Of a stretch of 64,000 nt of DNA, positions 42,954-52,636 are shown in pieces. Position 1 is the first letter of the stretch, and each line of letters starts with the position of its first letter. The notes under the pieces are model-generated. The model saw only the letters and a program-made list of their open reading frames with translations. It was not told the origin of the DNA and did not search any database. Where the stretch lies: NCBI GenBank assembly GCA_016715905.1, contig JADJXI010000003.1, forward strand, positions 620,001-684,000. Direction: 5' to 3'. The DNA comes from Sphingobacteriaceae bacterium (GTDB lineage: Bacteria; Bacteroidota; Bacteroidia; B-17B0; Aurantibacillaceae). Made by a program: the position numbers and the translations under genes.

Positions 42954-44656
42954 GTTTCGCTAATTCTCACGTCTTCTATAACCAGTTGTATACTTTTTGT
43001 TCCGCGGAATTCATTTTCCTGAATTTTAAAAGCAATATCCATAGGCGTTTTTCTTTGAAAAAAATTCACAAAGTCGCCTTTGTCATAAGCTATAGCCTGA
43101 AAACGAAAATTCGGATTGGATTTCTGAAATAACTCAAGCTTTAGGTGATTACTGCCAACAACACGACCCCAACCGGTATCAAAAACATTTCTTGCGCAAA
43201 AAATAGGGGTCATGTTTTCAGGGCCATGCGGTGCAAATTGTCTTAAAATGCGAACCAATTTTTCTGTAATTTCGCTTAAATCTATTTCAATATCAATATC
43301 AATTTTTGGAATGAGTTGTTGCGGTGTAATGGTTGAACTAACTATTTGCTCAAATTTTTCTCTAAAGGCATTTACGTTTTCGGGTTTCAAAGTTAATCCC
43401 GCTGCAAATTTGTGACCACCAAATTGATCGAGCAGATCACTACATTTTTCTATGGCAGAGTAAATATCATATTCCTTCACGCTTCTAGCGCTACCCGTTG
43501 CTTTGCCATCGCTTTCTGTTAAGATAATGGTAGGTCTGTAATATTTTTCAATAAGTCTGCTGGCTACAATTCCAATTACGCCTTTATGCCATGATTTATT
43601 AAATAATACGATACTGGATTTACCACTTAATTCTTCTCCTTCCAGATATTCTATAGCTTCGTTGGTTGTACCTAAATCCAAATCTTTTCGTTGCGAATTG
43701 GTATCATTAATTCGCATGGCCAATTCATTCGCAATTTCATCATCTTCACAAATTAGTAATTCAACAGATTTGGAAGCATGTTCAATTCGTCCTGCTGCAT
43801 TTATACGGGGTCCTAAAACAAATACCAAAGAGCTGATGTTTACTTCACTTTTTGTTTGGTATAAATTTAAAAGTGCCGCTATACCCGGTCTTGGTTTGGT
43901 ATTTAATATTTTTAAACCGTGATAAGCCATTACCCGGTTTTCTCCGGTAATGGGTACAATATCTGCGGCTATACTGGTAACGGCCAGGTCTAAATAAGAA
44001 TAACAAATTTCGGGCGGAAGAATATTTTTGATTGAAAAAGCTTCTATTAGTTTGAAACCGATTCCGGCACCACTTAATTCTTTGTACGGATAATTACAAT
44101 CGTTTTGTTTTGGGTCTAATACTGCAAATGCATTAGGTACTATTTCACCGGGCAGGTGGTGGTCGCAAATAATAAAGTCAATATTTTTTTTGTTGGCGTA
44201 TTCAATTTTATCAATTGCTTTTATACCACAGTCAAGCGCAATGATTAATGAGAATTGATTTTCAGCAGCGTAATCAATACCGGCATAGGATATTCCATAG
44301 CCTTCCCGGTAACGGTCTGGAATGTAAAATTCAATTTCCTGGATATAGTTTTTAAAAAAGCTGTAAACAATACTTACGGCAGTAGTTCCATCAACATCGT
44401 AATCCCCATAAACCAAAACTTTTTCATTTATGGCAATGGCACTATTAATCCGGTGAATGGCCTTTTCCATATTTTTCATTAAGAAGGGGTCGTGTAATTG
44501 GCCTAATTCGGGTCTGAAAAATAATCTTGAACTTTCGAAATCTTTAATCCCTCGTTGCATTAAAAGTGTGGCAACAATACGATCAACGCTTAATTCTTGC
44601 TGAAGGTGTTCAACAGTTTCTTGATTTGTTGCTGTTATTTCCCACCTTTTTTCCAT
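42950..44656 (-). CDS. recJ: Single-stranded-DNA-specific exonuclease RecJ
   Basis: 568 aa. 5'-3' exonuclease acting in RecF-pathway recombination and mismatch repair. DHH-family motifs: VYGDYDVDGTTAVSIVYSFF, IIALDCG, FIICDHHLPGE, DLAVTSIAADIVP and the DHHA1 end FGGHKFAAGLTLKPEN, followed by the OB-fold region. Length is typical. It starts 2 bp after yebC on the same strand. Confidence 0.94.
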   Translation of the reverse strand: MEKRWEITATNQETVEHLQQELSVDRIVATLLMQRGIKDFESSRLFFRPELGQLHDPFLMKNMEKAIHRINSAIAINEKVLVYGDYDVDGTTAVSIVYSFFKNYIQEIEFYIPDRYREGYGISYAGIDYAAENQFSLIIALDCGIKAIDKIEYANKKNIDFIICDHHLPGEIVPNAFAVLDPKQNDCNYPYKELSGAGIGFKLIEAFSIKNILPPEICYSYLDLAVTSIAADIVPITGENRVMAYHGLKILNTKPRPGIAALLNLYQTKSEVNISSLVFVLGPRINAAGRIEHASKSVELLICEDDEIANELAMRINDTNSQRKDLDLGTTNEAIEYLEGEELSGKSSIVLFNKSWHKGVIGIVASRLIEKYYRPTIILTESDGKATGSARSVKEYDIYSAIEKCSDLLDQFGGHKFAAGLTLKPENVNAFREKFEQIVSSTITPQQLIPKIDIDIEIDLSEITEKLVRILRQFAPHGPENMTPIFCARNVFDTGWGRVVGSNHLKLELFQKSNPNFRFQAIAYDKGDFVNFFQRKTPMDIAFKIQENEFRGTKSIQLVIEDVRISET

Positions 44657-44657
44657 C

Positions 44658-45371
44658 TTATGCTATATTATGATAAACGGCTTCTATATCATCGTCTTCT
44701 TCCATCTTTTCAATCATGCTCATCACTTCGGCTTCTTGTTCCGGCGTTAACTCTTTTGTAGTAGTAGGAATATAAACTTTGCTGGATTCCAAAACGGCTA
44801 TCTTTTTTTCTTCGAGTGCAGATTGCATTTTTCCAAAGTCAATAAATTGAGTTTGAATGATAAATTGATTATTTTCTTCATCTACATTCAATTCTTCCAG
44901 GCCGTGGTCAATCAATTCTAATTCCAAATCATCTTTATTTAAACCGGCAGCATCTATTTTGAACATTACTTTTCTTTCAAACATAAAACTTACCGACCCA
45001 TTCGTTCCTAAAGAACCTTCAGCTCTTGAAAAATACATACGTACGCTTGCTACGGTACGTGTTGGATTATTGGTTGTGCATTCTACCAATACCGGAACTC
45101 CGTGTGGGGCATAACCTTCATAAATAACCTCTTCATAATTCGCCGAATCTTTTTCACTAGCCCTTTTTATGGCAGCCTCAACATTAGCTTTTGGCATGTT
45201 TACTGCCTTAGCATTTTGCATAACCATTCTCAATCTAGGATTAGAATCAGGATTTGGTCCGCCTAATTTAACAGCCATTACAATTTCTCTTCCAATTTTT
45301 GTAAAAGCTTTAGCCATTTTAGCATAACGCTTAAACATGGTGGCTTTTCTTTTCTCAAATATTCTTCCCAT
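44658..45371 (-). CDS. yebC: YebC/PmpR family protein
   Basis: 237 aa. N-terminal KRKATMFKRYAKMAKAFTKI, the PNPDSNPRLRMVMQNAKA core and GSLGTNGSVSFMFERK are typical. The family was described as transcriptional regulators and more recently as ribosome-associated factors that relieve proline stalling (YebC2/TACO1-like). It is upstream of recJ. Confidence 0.92.
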   Translation of the reverse strand: MGRIFEKRKATMFKRYAKMAKAFTKIGREIVMAVKLGGPNPDSNPRLRMVMQNAKAVNMPKANVEAAIKRASEKDSANYEEVIYEGYAPHGVPVLVECTTNNPTRTVASVRMYFSRAEGSLGTNGSVSFMFERKVMFKIDAAGLNKDDLELELIDHGLEELNVDEENNQFIIQTQFIDFGKMQSALEEKKIAVLESSKVYIPTTTKELTPEQEAEVMSMIEKMEEDDDIEAVYHNIA

Positions 45372-45421
45372 GGTATTTTTTTAAGGACTACAAAGTTACT
45401 TTTTTAATCGATTTGGGGAAT

Positions 45422-45455
45422 AAAAAAAGCAGATTTCGAAATGAAACCTGCTTGT
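45422..45455 (-). terminator. Terminator of the small repeat-protein gene
   Basis: On the minus strand AAGCAGGTTTC and GAAATCTGCTT form a stem with one mismatch and an ATTTC loop, followed by seven T. It lies 20 bp after the stop of the 133-aa gene. Confidence 0.8.
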
Positions 45456-45474
45456 TTTGTATTGAAATTTTATA

Positions 45475-45876
45475 TTAAATACTAAAGAAGAAGTGAGCTA
45501 CTGCATTCCACACCGGAGGTGTAGTATCGATCCAGTTTCCAATAACTACATTAGCCACAGTTTTAACCTGTAATGTAGTGCGTAAGTGACCAATTACATT
45601 GTTAGACGCATCTTGCACATCATAATTATCCATAAACTGACCAACAATAACATTATTGGCATTTTTAATTACTCCATTTTGTTCTATTGAACCAATTTGA
45701 ACATTATTTGCGTTTGTAATAACGTTGTTATTAATATAACCTCTTACAATTCCGCCAATCATTATTGTTCCGTTTGGATCAACTTGAACATTGGTATTTC
45801 CTGTAACAGGAGTAATAGTTTGGGCCTTAAATCCTAAGGTTAATGATAAGAAGGCTAATACGAGTAGTTTTTTCAT
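45475..45876 (-). CDS. Small secreted repeat protein
   Basis: 133 aa. Signal peptide (MKKLLVLAFLSLTLGFKAQ), then at least four imperfect repeats of about 20 residues with the pattern I-x-N-A-N-N-V-x-I-G (for example VITNANNVQIGSIEQNGVIK, then NANNVIVGQFMDNYDVQDAS). The pattern suggests a short beta-solenoid. No known family recognised. It has its own terminator. Confidence 0.7.
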   Translation of the reverse strand: MKKLLVLAFLSLTLGFKAQTITPVTGNTNVQVDPNGTIMIGGIVRGYINNNVITNANNVQIGSIEQNGVIKNANNVIVGQFMDNYDVQDASNNVIGHLRTTLQVKTVANVVIGNWIDTTPPVWNAVAHFFFSI

Positions 45877-46072
45877 TTTTAACAGATTTATACCGCTAAT
45901 TTACCTATTTTTTAGATTCCCAAAAACGCAAAAGGCCCAATTTAAGCCAATAATGAGTATAATATGCTAAAGAGTTAGTGGAAGGTGTATGTTAAAAAGA
46001 AAGAAAACAAGCAAATGATACTCTAAATTTTAGGTCGATTTCAGATTGTTCTACTTTTTAGGTCCCAAAATG
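45877..46072. other. Short intergenic interval
   Basis: No gene or clear RNA is visible. It is the leader of the 133-aa gene and the 3' end of the SpoIIE phosphatase transcript. Confidence 0.5.
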
Positions 46073-47308
46073 CTAAAACCCCAAGTCATTCACTTTTATA
46101 GTAAGCAAAGCAATATCATCCGGAAAATTCAGGTTTCCCTTAAACTCATTTGCAAAATCTAAAATATTTGAATTAATGATGCCCGGTTTTTCGTTTATAT
46201 TCTTTTTAATTAATTCTTTCAAGGAATCAAGTTCTAAAGATTTACCTTCAGCGTTTACAGTGTCCGTTAATCCATCGGTATAACAAATTAGTGAAAACTC
46301 ACTGGCGTAATTAAATATTTCTACATCAATATTGATGATGCGTTCGGTTAAGCCAAGTAAAGTACAGCCATTAATCAGATGGATAAATTTATTTTCGTAA
46401 TAAAGCAAAGGAGGATTATGGCCGGCATTTACATAAGTTAACTGTTGACTTTTGGTATTTATTTTTCCAAGAAATAAACTTAAAAATTTTTCATGCCGAG
46501 CATTGGTAATTACTCGTTTATTGATTTCTAAAATTAGGTCTTTTAAGTTATGGGTATAATTTATTAAGCTATGCAGAGTGGCCTGAATGTTGCTCATCAA
46601 AAGTGCGGCTGCAATTCCTTTTCCGCTCACATCAGCAATACAAAAGATATATTCGTGATTATTTAATCGTATAAAATCATAATAGTCTCCTCCAACTTGC
46701 TGATGAGGTTGATATAATGCGGCTACTTGTAAAAATTCATTATCGGGGAATTCAGAGGGAAATAACATGTTTTGCATATTTTGCGCAACCTCTAATTCTT
46801 TTTGTATTTGGGCCCGGTTCACACTATCCTTAAATAATTTTTTATTCTCAATGGCAACAATAATTAAATTGGTAAGTGTTTGCACAAAGGGGAGGTGTTT
46901 AATAGCAGCACTTAATTCTAATTTTTGCTGATCCACATCTCCCATTAAAACATAGGCTAAAGGAAACTGTTTGTGATTTACCGGCACTACGATTTCAAAA
47001 TTTTTACTTAACTCACCTTTGGTAAAAGTGATGGTTTCAATTTCCGTGATGTTGAGTAACTCCGGTTCAAACTTTAATTCAGAAGCTTCTTCTTTAATTC
47101 CATAAGTTAGTATGCATTTCCAGTCCGTGTCAAAACTAAACAACACTAATTTCCCAACTCCTAATCTTTTTTGTAAAATGTCCTGATACAAATCCAGCAA
47201 ATCCTGAGTAGGCGAATTTCTATTGATTGCTTTTGTAACTTCCAGCAAGGCACTCAGTTTTAATTCCTGAATGTATTTCTGTTCTAATATTTTTGAATTA
47301 TCATCCAA
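46073..47308 (-). CDS. GAF-like plus SpoIIE/PP2C serine phosphatase
   Basis: 411 aa. The first 150 residues resemble a GAF domain, followed by a linker helix (RAQIQKELEVAQNMQNMLFP) and a SpoIIE domain: QVGGDYYDFIRLNN, FCIADVSGKGIAAALLMSN, YVNAGHNPPLLYY and ICYTDGLTDTVNAEG. Metal-binding Asp residues are present. This soluble phosphatase has the domain order of RsbU/SiaA-type regulators and could act on the SiaC-like protein at 53151 or the one at 35983; that link is inference. Confidence 0.86.
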   Translation of the reverse strand: MDDNSKILEQKYIQELKLSALLEVTKAINRNSPTQDLLDLYQDILQKRLGVGKLVLFSFDTDWKCILTYGIKEEASELKFEPELLNITEIETITFTKGELSKNFEIVVPVNHKQFPLAYVLMGDVDQQKLELSAAIKHLPFVQTLTNLIIVAIENKKLFKDSVNRAQIQKELEVAQNMQNMLFPSEFPDNEFLQVAALYQPHQQVGGDYYDFIRLNNHEYIFCIADVSGKGIAAALLMSNIQATLHSLINYTHNLKDLILEINKRVITNARHEKFLSLFLGKINTKSQQLTYVNAGHNPPLLYYENKFIHLINGCTLLGLTERIINIDVEIFNYASEFSLICYTDGLTDTVNAEGKSLELDSLKELIKKNINEKPGIINSNILDFANEFKGNLNFPDDIALLTIKVNDLGF

Positions 47309-47311
47309 TTC

Positions 47312-47818
47312 TTATACCAAATACACCAATTCTTTTCCTTTTTTAGAAAATTCGGCTTCAATCCTTTCTTGTAAAGTTGTACTTAAGCGCAAACCAACAA
47401 AATCGGCTCTCACCGGAAATCGCTTATAGCTCCTGTCAACTAAAACGAGTGTGCTTAATTTTTTAACGGGTTTATCTAAAAATAGTTTCACGGCATAAAT
47501 TAGTGTTTTACCGCTATTCATAACATCATCTACCAATACAACTACTTTATTTACATAATCTTTTTCGGTGAAATCAATTTTACTTTCTGTTTTCCAAGGT
47601 TCTTCTTTATCCATGGTGATTTTACCTAATTTGAATTTTTGATCGGATATCTTATTTAGTTTTTCAACAAGCACGGCGGCCATTTTATAACCATTCCCAT
47701 CAATTCCTACTATTAGCAATTCTTTTTCGTTAAAATTATTTTCGTACACCTGATAGGCCAAGCGATTTAATTTTTGAGTGATTTCTAAGGTGTTTAGTAT
47801 TTGAACCTTTTTTCCCAT
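47312..47818 (-). CDS. Phosphoribosyltransferase-family protein
   Basis: 168 aa. The PRPP motif is KVVVLVDDVMNSGKTLIYAV, with VGIDGNGYKMAAVL as the N-terminal pyrophosphate loop. Related to PyrR and hypoxanthine-type enzymes, but the target base cannot be told. It lies between dapA and the phosphatase gene with 3-20 bp gaps. Confidence 0.82.
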   Translation of the reverse strand: MGKKVQILNTLEITQKLNRLAYQVYENNFNEKELLIVGIDGNGYKMAAVLVEKLNKISDQKFKLGKITMDKEEPWKTESKIDFTEKDYVNKVVVLVDDVMNSGKTLIYAVKLFLDKPVKKLSTLVLVDRSYKRFPVRADFVGLRLSTTLQERIEAEFSKKGKELVYLV

Positions 47819-47838
47819 GCAATTAATATTTATTCGTA

Positions 47839-48720
47839 TTAATAAGCTTTAATTAATTTTTTTAATTTTTCTTTAACCTGATTATTGGGTTCGCATAAAG
47901 GTAATCTAACGTAAGCCTTGCATAAATTTAATTCACTAAGTGCATACTTTACTCCACCCGGATTACCATCAGCAAATAACTGATCGGTAACATCCATAAT
48001 TTTGTAATGTAAGCCACAAGCTTTGTCAAAATTACCCTTTAAACAAAAATTTACCATAGTGCTAAAATCTTTCGGAAAAACCTGCGCCACAACCGAAATA
48101 ACTCCAACAGCACCTGCAGCCATTGCGGGCAAAGTTAAATTATCATCTCCACTCAAAACCATAAAATCTTTTGGTTTATTTTTAATGATTTTCATTATTT
48201 GCTCTATATTCCCACTGGCTTCTTTTGTTGCCACAATATTTTTAAAGTCTTTCGCTATTCGTAATTGAGTTTCCCAAGTTACGTTACTTCCGGTTCTGCC
48301 GGGAACGTTATAAAGTATGATGTCTTTTTTTGTACTGGCAGAAACGGCCTTGTAGTGTTGATAATATCCTTCCTGATTAGGTTTGTTGTAATAAGGAGCA
48401 ACCGAAAGTATGGCTTCAAAATTCTTGAGATTGGCGTTTTTAATATTTTCCACAACTTCGGCTGTATTATTTCCTCCAATACCTAAAACTAAAGGTAATT
48501 TGTTCGCGTTTTTCTGAATTATAGTTTTTATCACCAATTCTTTTTCAACTTTAGTTAAGGTTGCACTTTCACCGGTAGTGCCCATAACTACGATGTAATC
48601 TACACCCCCTACATGTAAGTGAGAAACTATTTTCTTTAAAGCCTCCACATCTACATTACCTTTTTTATCAAAGGGCGTTACAATGGCAACGCCGGTTCCT
48701 TTTAATTTTTTATTACGCAT
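47839..48720 (-). CDS. dapA: 4-hydroxy-tetrahydrodipicolinate synthase
   Basis: 293 aa. Condenses pyruvate and aspartate semialdehyde in lysine/diaminopimelate synthesis. Motifs: VMGTTGESATLTKVEK, YNVPGRTGSNVTW and the Schiff-base Lys in VATKEASGNIEQIMKI. Normal length. Co-oriented with lhgO 5 bp upstream. Confidence 0.94.
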   Translation of the reverse strand: MRNKKLKGTGVAIVTPFDKKGNVDVEALKKIVSHLHVGGVDYIVVMGTTGESATLTKVEKELVIKTIIQKNANKLPLVLGIGGNNTAEVVENIKNANLKNFEAILSVAPYYNKPNQEGYYQHYKAVSASTKKDIILYNVPGRTGSNVTWETQLRIAKDFKNIVATKEASGNIEQIMKIIKNKPKDFMVLSGDDNLTLPAMAAGAVGVISVVAQVFPKDFSTMVNFCLKGNFDKACGLHYKIMDVTDQLFADGNPGGVKYALSELNLCKAYVRLPLCEPNNQVKEKLKKLIKAY

Positions 48721-48725
48721 AATTT

Positions 48726-49937
48726 TTATTTCAGTTTAAAATATTCAGTGGCCATTAATGCAATTTCATTTCCATAAGCCAAGCTTGCTGTTGCGGCCGG
48801 ACTTGGACTATTAATTACATGCATGGCATTATCATGTTTTTCAATTTTAAAATCATCAAGCATTTCACCATCGGGCCCAAGCGCCATAGCTCTAATTCCA
48901 CATCTAGCAGCAACAATGTCGTCCATTTCCAAACTTGGTATTAATTTTTGCAAACGTTTTAAAAAATAAGGTTTGCTAAATGCTCCTCGATATTCATCCA
49001 ATCCAAACTTCCAGTGTTTAGCAAAAAACTTCCAGGTTCCTTTAAAGCCGAATGCTTCAGTTGTATCCTTTATGCTAAAAGCAGTTTTAGAATATCCCTC
49101 TCTATCAAAAACGAATACCGCGTTTGGTCCACATTCGGTTCCGCCTTTAATCATACGTGTAAAATGCACACCTAAAAATGGAAATTTAGGATTAGGCACA
49201 GGATAAATTAAGTTTTTAACCTTGCTTAATCCTTTCTCGGTTAGGTCATAATAGTCACCTCTAAATCCAACTATGGCCGCATCGGTTTTGGCACCTTCTT
49301 TTTTGGTGACACGATCGGCCTGTAAACCTGAAGTGCTGATGATGTATTTACCTTTAAATTCATTTTTTTCTGTAATTACTTTGCTTATTAATCCATCTTT
49401 TTCAAATCGAATAACTTTTTGTGAAGTTAAAACCTGACTGCCTCTGGCAATAATAAGTTCAGCATATTTTCTTGCTACATCACCATAATCAATAATTCCG
49501 GTACATCCAACCCATAATCCGGAAATGCCTTCACAGTAGGGTTCAATTTCTTTAATTCTTTTGCGATCTATGATCTCAATATCTTCTACACCATTGGCAA
49601 TCCCGTTGTTGTACACCTTATTCATGTGAGCGAGTTCGCTTTCATGTGTGGCTACAATAATTTTTCCGCAAATATCGTGTTGTATATTATAATCCTTCGC
49701 AAACTTTACTAATTCTCTCCTTCCGGCCACACAATTTCTGGCTTTATAAGATCCGGGTTTGTAATAAATTCCACTATGGATTACGCCGCTATTGTGAGAG
49801 GTTTGATGGAAAGCAACCTCTTTTTCCTTTTCAAGTACTAGTACTTTTTTATTGGGATGCATTTGCGTTAGTTTATAAGCTGTAGCTAAACCAACAATGC
49901 CGCCACCAATTATTATTATATCAAATTCGGAGTTCAT
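48726..49937 (-). CDS. lhgO: L-2-hydroxyglutarate oxidase/dehydrogenase
   Basis: 403 aa. FAD-dependent enzyme that returns L-2-hydroxyglutarate to 2-oxoglutarate. Rossmann motif IIGGGIVGLATAYKL near residue 9, and the family signature HQTSHNSGVIHSGIYYKPGS. Ends with PAATASLAYGNEIAL. The head of the dapA run, with no shared pathway evident. Confidence 0.91.
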   Translation of the reverse strand: MNSEFDIIIIGGGIVGLATAYKLTQMHPNKKVLVLEKEKEVAFHQTSHNSGVIHSGIYYKPGSYKARNCVAGRRELVKFAKDYNIQHDICGKIIVATHESELAHMNKVYNNGIANGVEDIEIIDRKRIKEIEPYCEGISGLWVGCTGIIDYGDVARKYAELIIARGSQVLTSQKVIRFEKDGLISKVITEKNEFKGKYIISTSGLQADRVTKKEGAKTDAAIVGFRGDYYDLTEKGLSKVKNLIYPVPNPKFPFLGVHFTRMIKGGTECGPNAVFVFDREGYSKTAFSIKDTTEAFGFKGTWKFFAKHWKFGLDEYRGAFSKPYFLKRLQKLIPSLEMDDIVAARCGIRAMALGPDGEMLDDFKIEKHDNAMHVINSPSPAATASLAYGNEIALMATEYFKLK

Positions 49938-50013
49938 ATTTATCTAAGCAAATGTATTAATTTAAAGGCTAAAAAGCATTACTTTTACGTAACAACAAAT
50001 TAATATTTTATAC

Positions 50014-50619
50014 GTGAAAATTATTTGTATAGGGCGAAATTATGCCGAACATGCTAAAGAAATGAAAGCCGAATTGCCCAAAGAGCCGGTGTTTTTTATG
50101 AAACCCGATACGGCATTACTTAAAGAAGGTGATTTTTATATTCCGGATTTTACAAACGATTTGCATCATGAACTGGAGTTGGTTTTAAAAATATGCAAAG
50201 CGGGGAAATATATTAAAACAGAATTCGCATCTACTTATTATGATGAAATAGGTTTGGGAATAGATTTTACCGCAAGAGATTTGCAGGCTAAATGTAAAGA
50301 AAAAGGTTTGCCGTGGGAAATAGCCAAGGCCTTTGATTCGAGTGCGCCAATCGGAAAATTTATAAAAAAAACCGATTTAACTTTAAATGATATAGCATTT
50401 GAATTAAAAGTTAACGGGGAAAGTCGTCAAATGGGCAATTCAAAAGACTTAATATTTAGTTTTGAAGAAATAATAGCTTATGTTTCTAAGTTTGTATCTC
50501 TAAGAGTTGGGGATTTAATATTTACAGGAACACCAAGTGGAGTTGGACCGGTAAAAATCGGTGATAAATTACAAGGATTATTAAATAACAACGAGCTATT
50601 GAGCCTAAATATTAAATAG
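50014..50619 (+). CDS. Fumarylacetoacetate hydrolase family protein
   Basis: 201 aa from a GTG start. Metal-binding FAH fold: NYAEHAKEMKAELPKEPVFF, HHELELVLKICKAGK, GIDFTARDLQAKCKEKGLPW and GDLIFTGTPSGVGPVKIGDK. Members are acylpyruvases or oxaloacetate decarboxylases; the exact activity is open. YidD follows 1 bp after the stop. Confidence 0.88.
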   Translation: MKIICIGRNYAEHAKEMKAELPKEPVFFMKPDTALLKEGDFYIPDFTNDLHHELELVLKICKAGKYIKTEFASTYYDEIGLGIDFTARDLQAKCKEKGLPWEIAKAFDSSAPIGKFIKKTDLTLNDIAFELKVNGESRQMGNSKDLIFSFEEIIAYVSKFVSLRVGDLIFTGTPSGVGPVKIGDKLQGLLNNNELLSLNIK

Positions 50620-50620
50620 T

Positions 50621-50830
50621 TTGAAAAAGATTGCGATATTATTTGTACGATTTTACCAATATGCCATTCGACCCTTATTACCGAATGCCTGCCGTTACAC
50701 TCCGTCCTGCAGTGCATATGCCGTAGAAGCTATTCAAAAATATGGCGCGTGGAAAGGAAGTTGGTTAGGCTTGAAAAGAATTTCGCGTTGCCATCCCTGG
50801 GGTGGACAAGGTTACGATCCGGTTCCGTAA
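50621..50830 (+). CDS. yidD: Membrane protein insertion efficiency factor YidD
   Basis: 69 aa from a TTG start. The whole protein fits the family: FYQYAIRPLLPNACRYTPSC, YAVEAIQKYGAWKGSWLG and RISRCHPWGGQGYDPVP, with its conserved cysteines. Assists YidC-mediated insertion. Typically near rpmH or rnpA; here it is with a FAH gene. Confidence 0.92.
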   Translation: MKKIAILFVRFYQYAIRPLLPNACRYTPSCSAYAVEAIQKYGAWKGSWLGLKRISRCHPWGGQGYDPVP

Positions 50831-51006
50831 AACAGCAAAGATCAGAAGTGTTTAATTCATTTTAAATCAGATTTGTCTAGATCGCTAAATTATTATGCAA
50901 ATTATTCTAATCAAGGCATTCGACTCAAACTCACTTCGTTTATTAAAAAGTGAATGAACTGTTAGTAATAGCATATAAAGTTTATCACCCCTTTCAAATT
51001 TTTCCT

Positions 51007-51014
51007 TAACTTTG
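51007..51014 (+). promoter_or_regulatory. Probable -7 box of pyrG
   Basis: TAACTTTG matches the Bacteroidota -7 consensus TANNTTTG and is 23 bp before the pyrG ATG. A clear -33 element at the right distance is not visible. The interval 50831-51006 otherwise holds nothing I can identify. Confidence 0.45.
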
Positions 51015-51037
51015 TATACAGTTTGCAGAAAACTGTT

Positions 51038-52636
51038 ATGTCCACAACTAAATACATTTTTGTAACCGGAGGGGTTACGTCTTCTCTTGGAAAAGGAATT
51101 ATTTCGGCCAGTTTGGCTAAGTTATTGCAGGCTCGAGGTCATACAGTAACCATTCAAAAATTAGATCCTTATATAAACGTTGATCCAGGTACTTTAAATC
51201 CTTATGAACATGGCGAATGTTATGTAACTGATGATGGAGCTGAAACTGATTTGGATCTTGGGCATTATGAGCGATTTTTAAATGTGCCTACTTCTAAAGC
51301 AAACAACGTAACCACCGGAAGAATTTATCAATCAGTAATTGAAAAGGAAAGAAAAGGTGAGTTTTTGGGAAAAACCGTTCAGGTTATTCCGCATATTACG
51401 GATGAAATTAAAAACAGAATAAAACTACTTGGTAAAACAGGTCAGTTTCAATTTGTAATTACAGAAATTGGTGGAACTGTTGGTGATATTGAATCTTTAC
51501 CCTATGTTGAGGCGGTTCGACAATTGAAATGGGAATTGGGTACTGATTGTATGGTAATACACTTAACTTTAATTCCGTATTTATCAACTACTGGCGAATT
51601 AAAAACCAAACCAACACAACATTCGGTAAAGTTATTATTGGAATACGGAGTTCAACCTGATGTTTTGGTGTGCCGATCAGAACATCCGCTGAATAAAGAC
51701 ATCAGAAAAAAAATTGCCTTGTTTTGTAACGTTGCTCCGGATGCAGTTATTGAGTCAATTGATGCCAGCACAATTTATGAAGTTCCATTATTGATGGAAA
51801 AAGAAAAACTGGATGTTATTGTTTTAAAAAAATTAGGCATCAATACAACTGAAGCTCCAAAGCTCGATAACTGGAAAAATTTTTTATATCATTTTCATCA
51901 TCCGTTAAAAGAAATAAGAGTAGGAATAATTGGGAAGTATGTTGAATTAAAGGATTCTTATAAATCTATTTCAGAAGCATTTATTCATGCTGGTTCCGTA
52001 AATGACTGCAGGGTAAATATTGATTGGATACATAGTGAAAGTTTAACTGAAGAGAATGTGGCGCAAAAATTAAGTGGATTGAAAGGAGTTTTAGTGGCTC
52101 CCGGATTTGGAAACCGAGGAATTGAAGGTAAAATTGCCGCAATTAAATATGTACGTGAAAATAATATTCCCTTTTTGGGAATTTGTTTGGGTATGCAATG
52201 TGCCGTAATTGAATATGCCAGAAATGTATTAGGGTTAAAAGATGCGCATAGTCGTGAAATGAACCCGGCAACCAGCAGTCCGGTAATTGATTTGCTGGAG
52301 AATCAGAAAAGCATTTCCCATATGGGAGGTACTATGCGTTTAGGAGCATATACTTGTGAATTAGAAGAGGGCAGTAAAGTTTGGGAAATATACAAGAAGA
52401 AAACAATTTCAGAGCGTCATCGCCATCGTTACGAATTTAATAGCGAATACAAAAAACAATTTTTGGAATCAGGGATGCATCTTTCTGGCGTTAATCCTGA
52501 AGCAGAACTGGTTGAAATTATAGAATTGCCAACTCATCCCTTTTTCATTGGAGTTCAATTTCACCCGGAGTATAAGAGTACTGTTGAAAACCCGCATCCG
52601 CTTTTTGTGAATTTCGTTAAGGCCTGTTTATCCTGA
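51038..52636 (+). CDS. pyrG: CTP synthase
   Basis: 532 aa from the ATG at 51038 (MSTTKYIFVTGGV). Makes CTP from UTP and glutamine. Synthase half: FVTGGVTSSLGKGIISASLA, QKLDPYINVDPGTLNPYEHG; glutaminase half: PFLGICLGMQCAVIEYAR with the catalytic Cys and GVQFHPEYKS with His-Glu. Full length. The TGA overlaps the rimM ATG. Confidence 0.96.
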   Translation: MSTTKYIFVTGGVTSSLGKGIISASLAKLLQARGHTVTIQKLDPYINVDPGTLNPYEHGECYVTDDGAETDLDLGHYERFLNVPTSKANNVTTGRIYQSVIEKERKGEFLGKTVQVIPHITDEIKNRIKLLGKTGQFQFVITEIGGTVGDIESLPYVEAVRQLKWELGTDCMVIHLTLIPYLSTTGELKTKPTQHSVKLLLEYGVQPDVLVCRSEHPLNKDIRKKIALFCNVAPDAVIESIDASTIYEVPLLMEKEKLDVIVLKKLGINTTEAPKLDNWKNFLYHFHHPLKEIRVGIIGKYVELKDSYKSISEAFIHAGSVNDCRVNIDWIHSESLTEENVAQKLSGLKGVLVAPGFGNRGIEGKIAAIKYVRENNIPFLGICLGMQCAVIEYARNVLGLKDAHSREMNPATSSPVIDLLENQKSISHMGGTMRLGAYTCELEEGSKVWEIYKKKTISERHRHRYEFNSEYKKQFLESGMHLSGVNPEAELVEIIELPTHPFFIGVQFHPEYKSTVENPHPLFVNFVKACLS

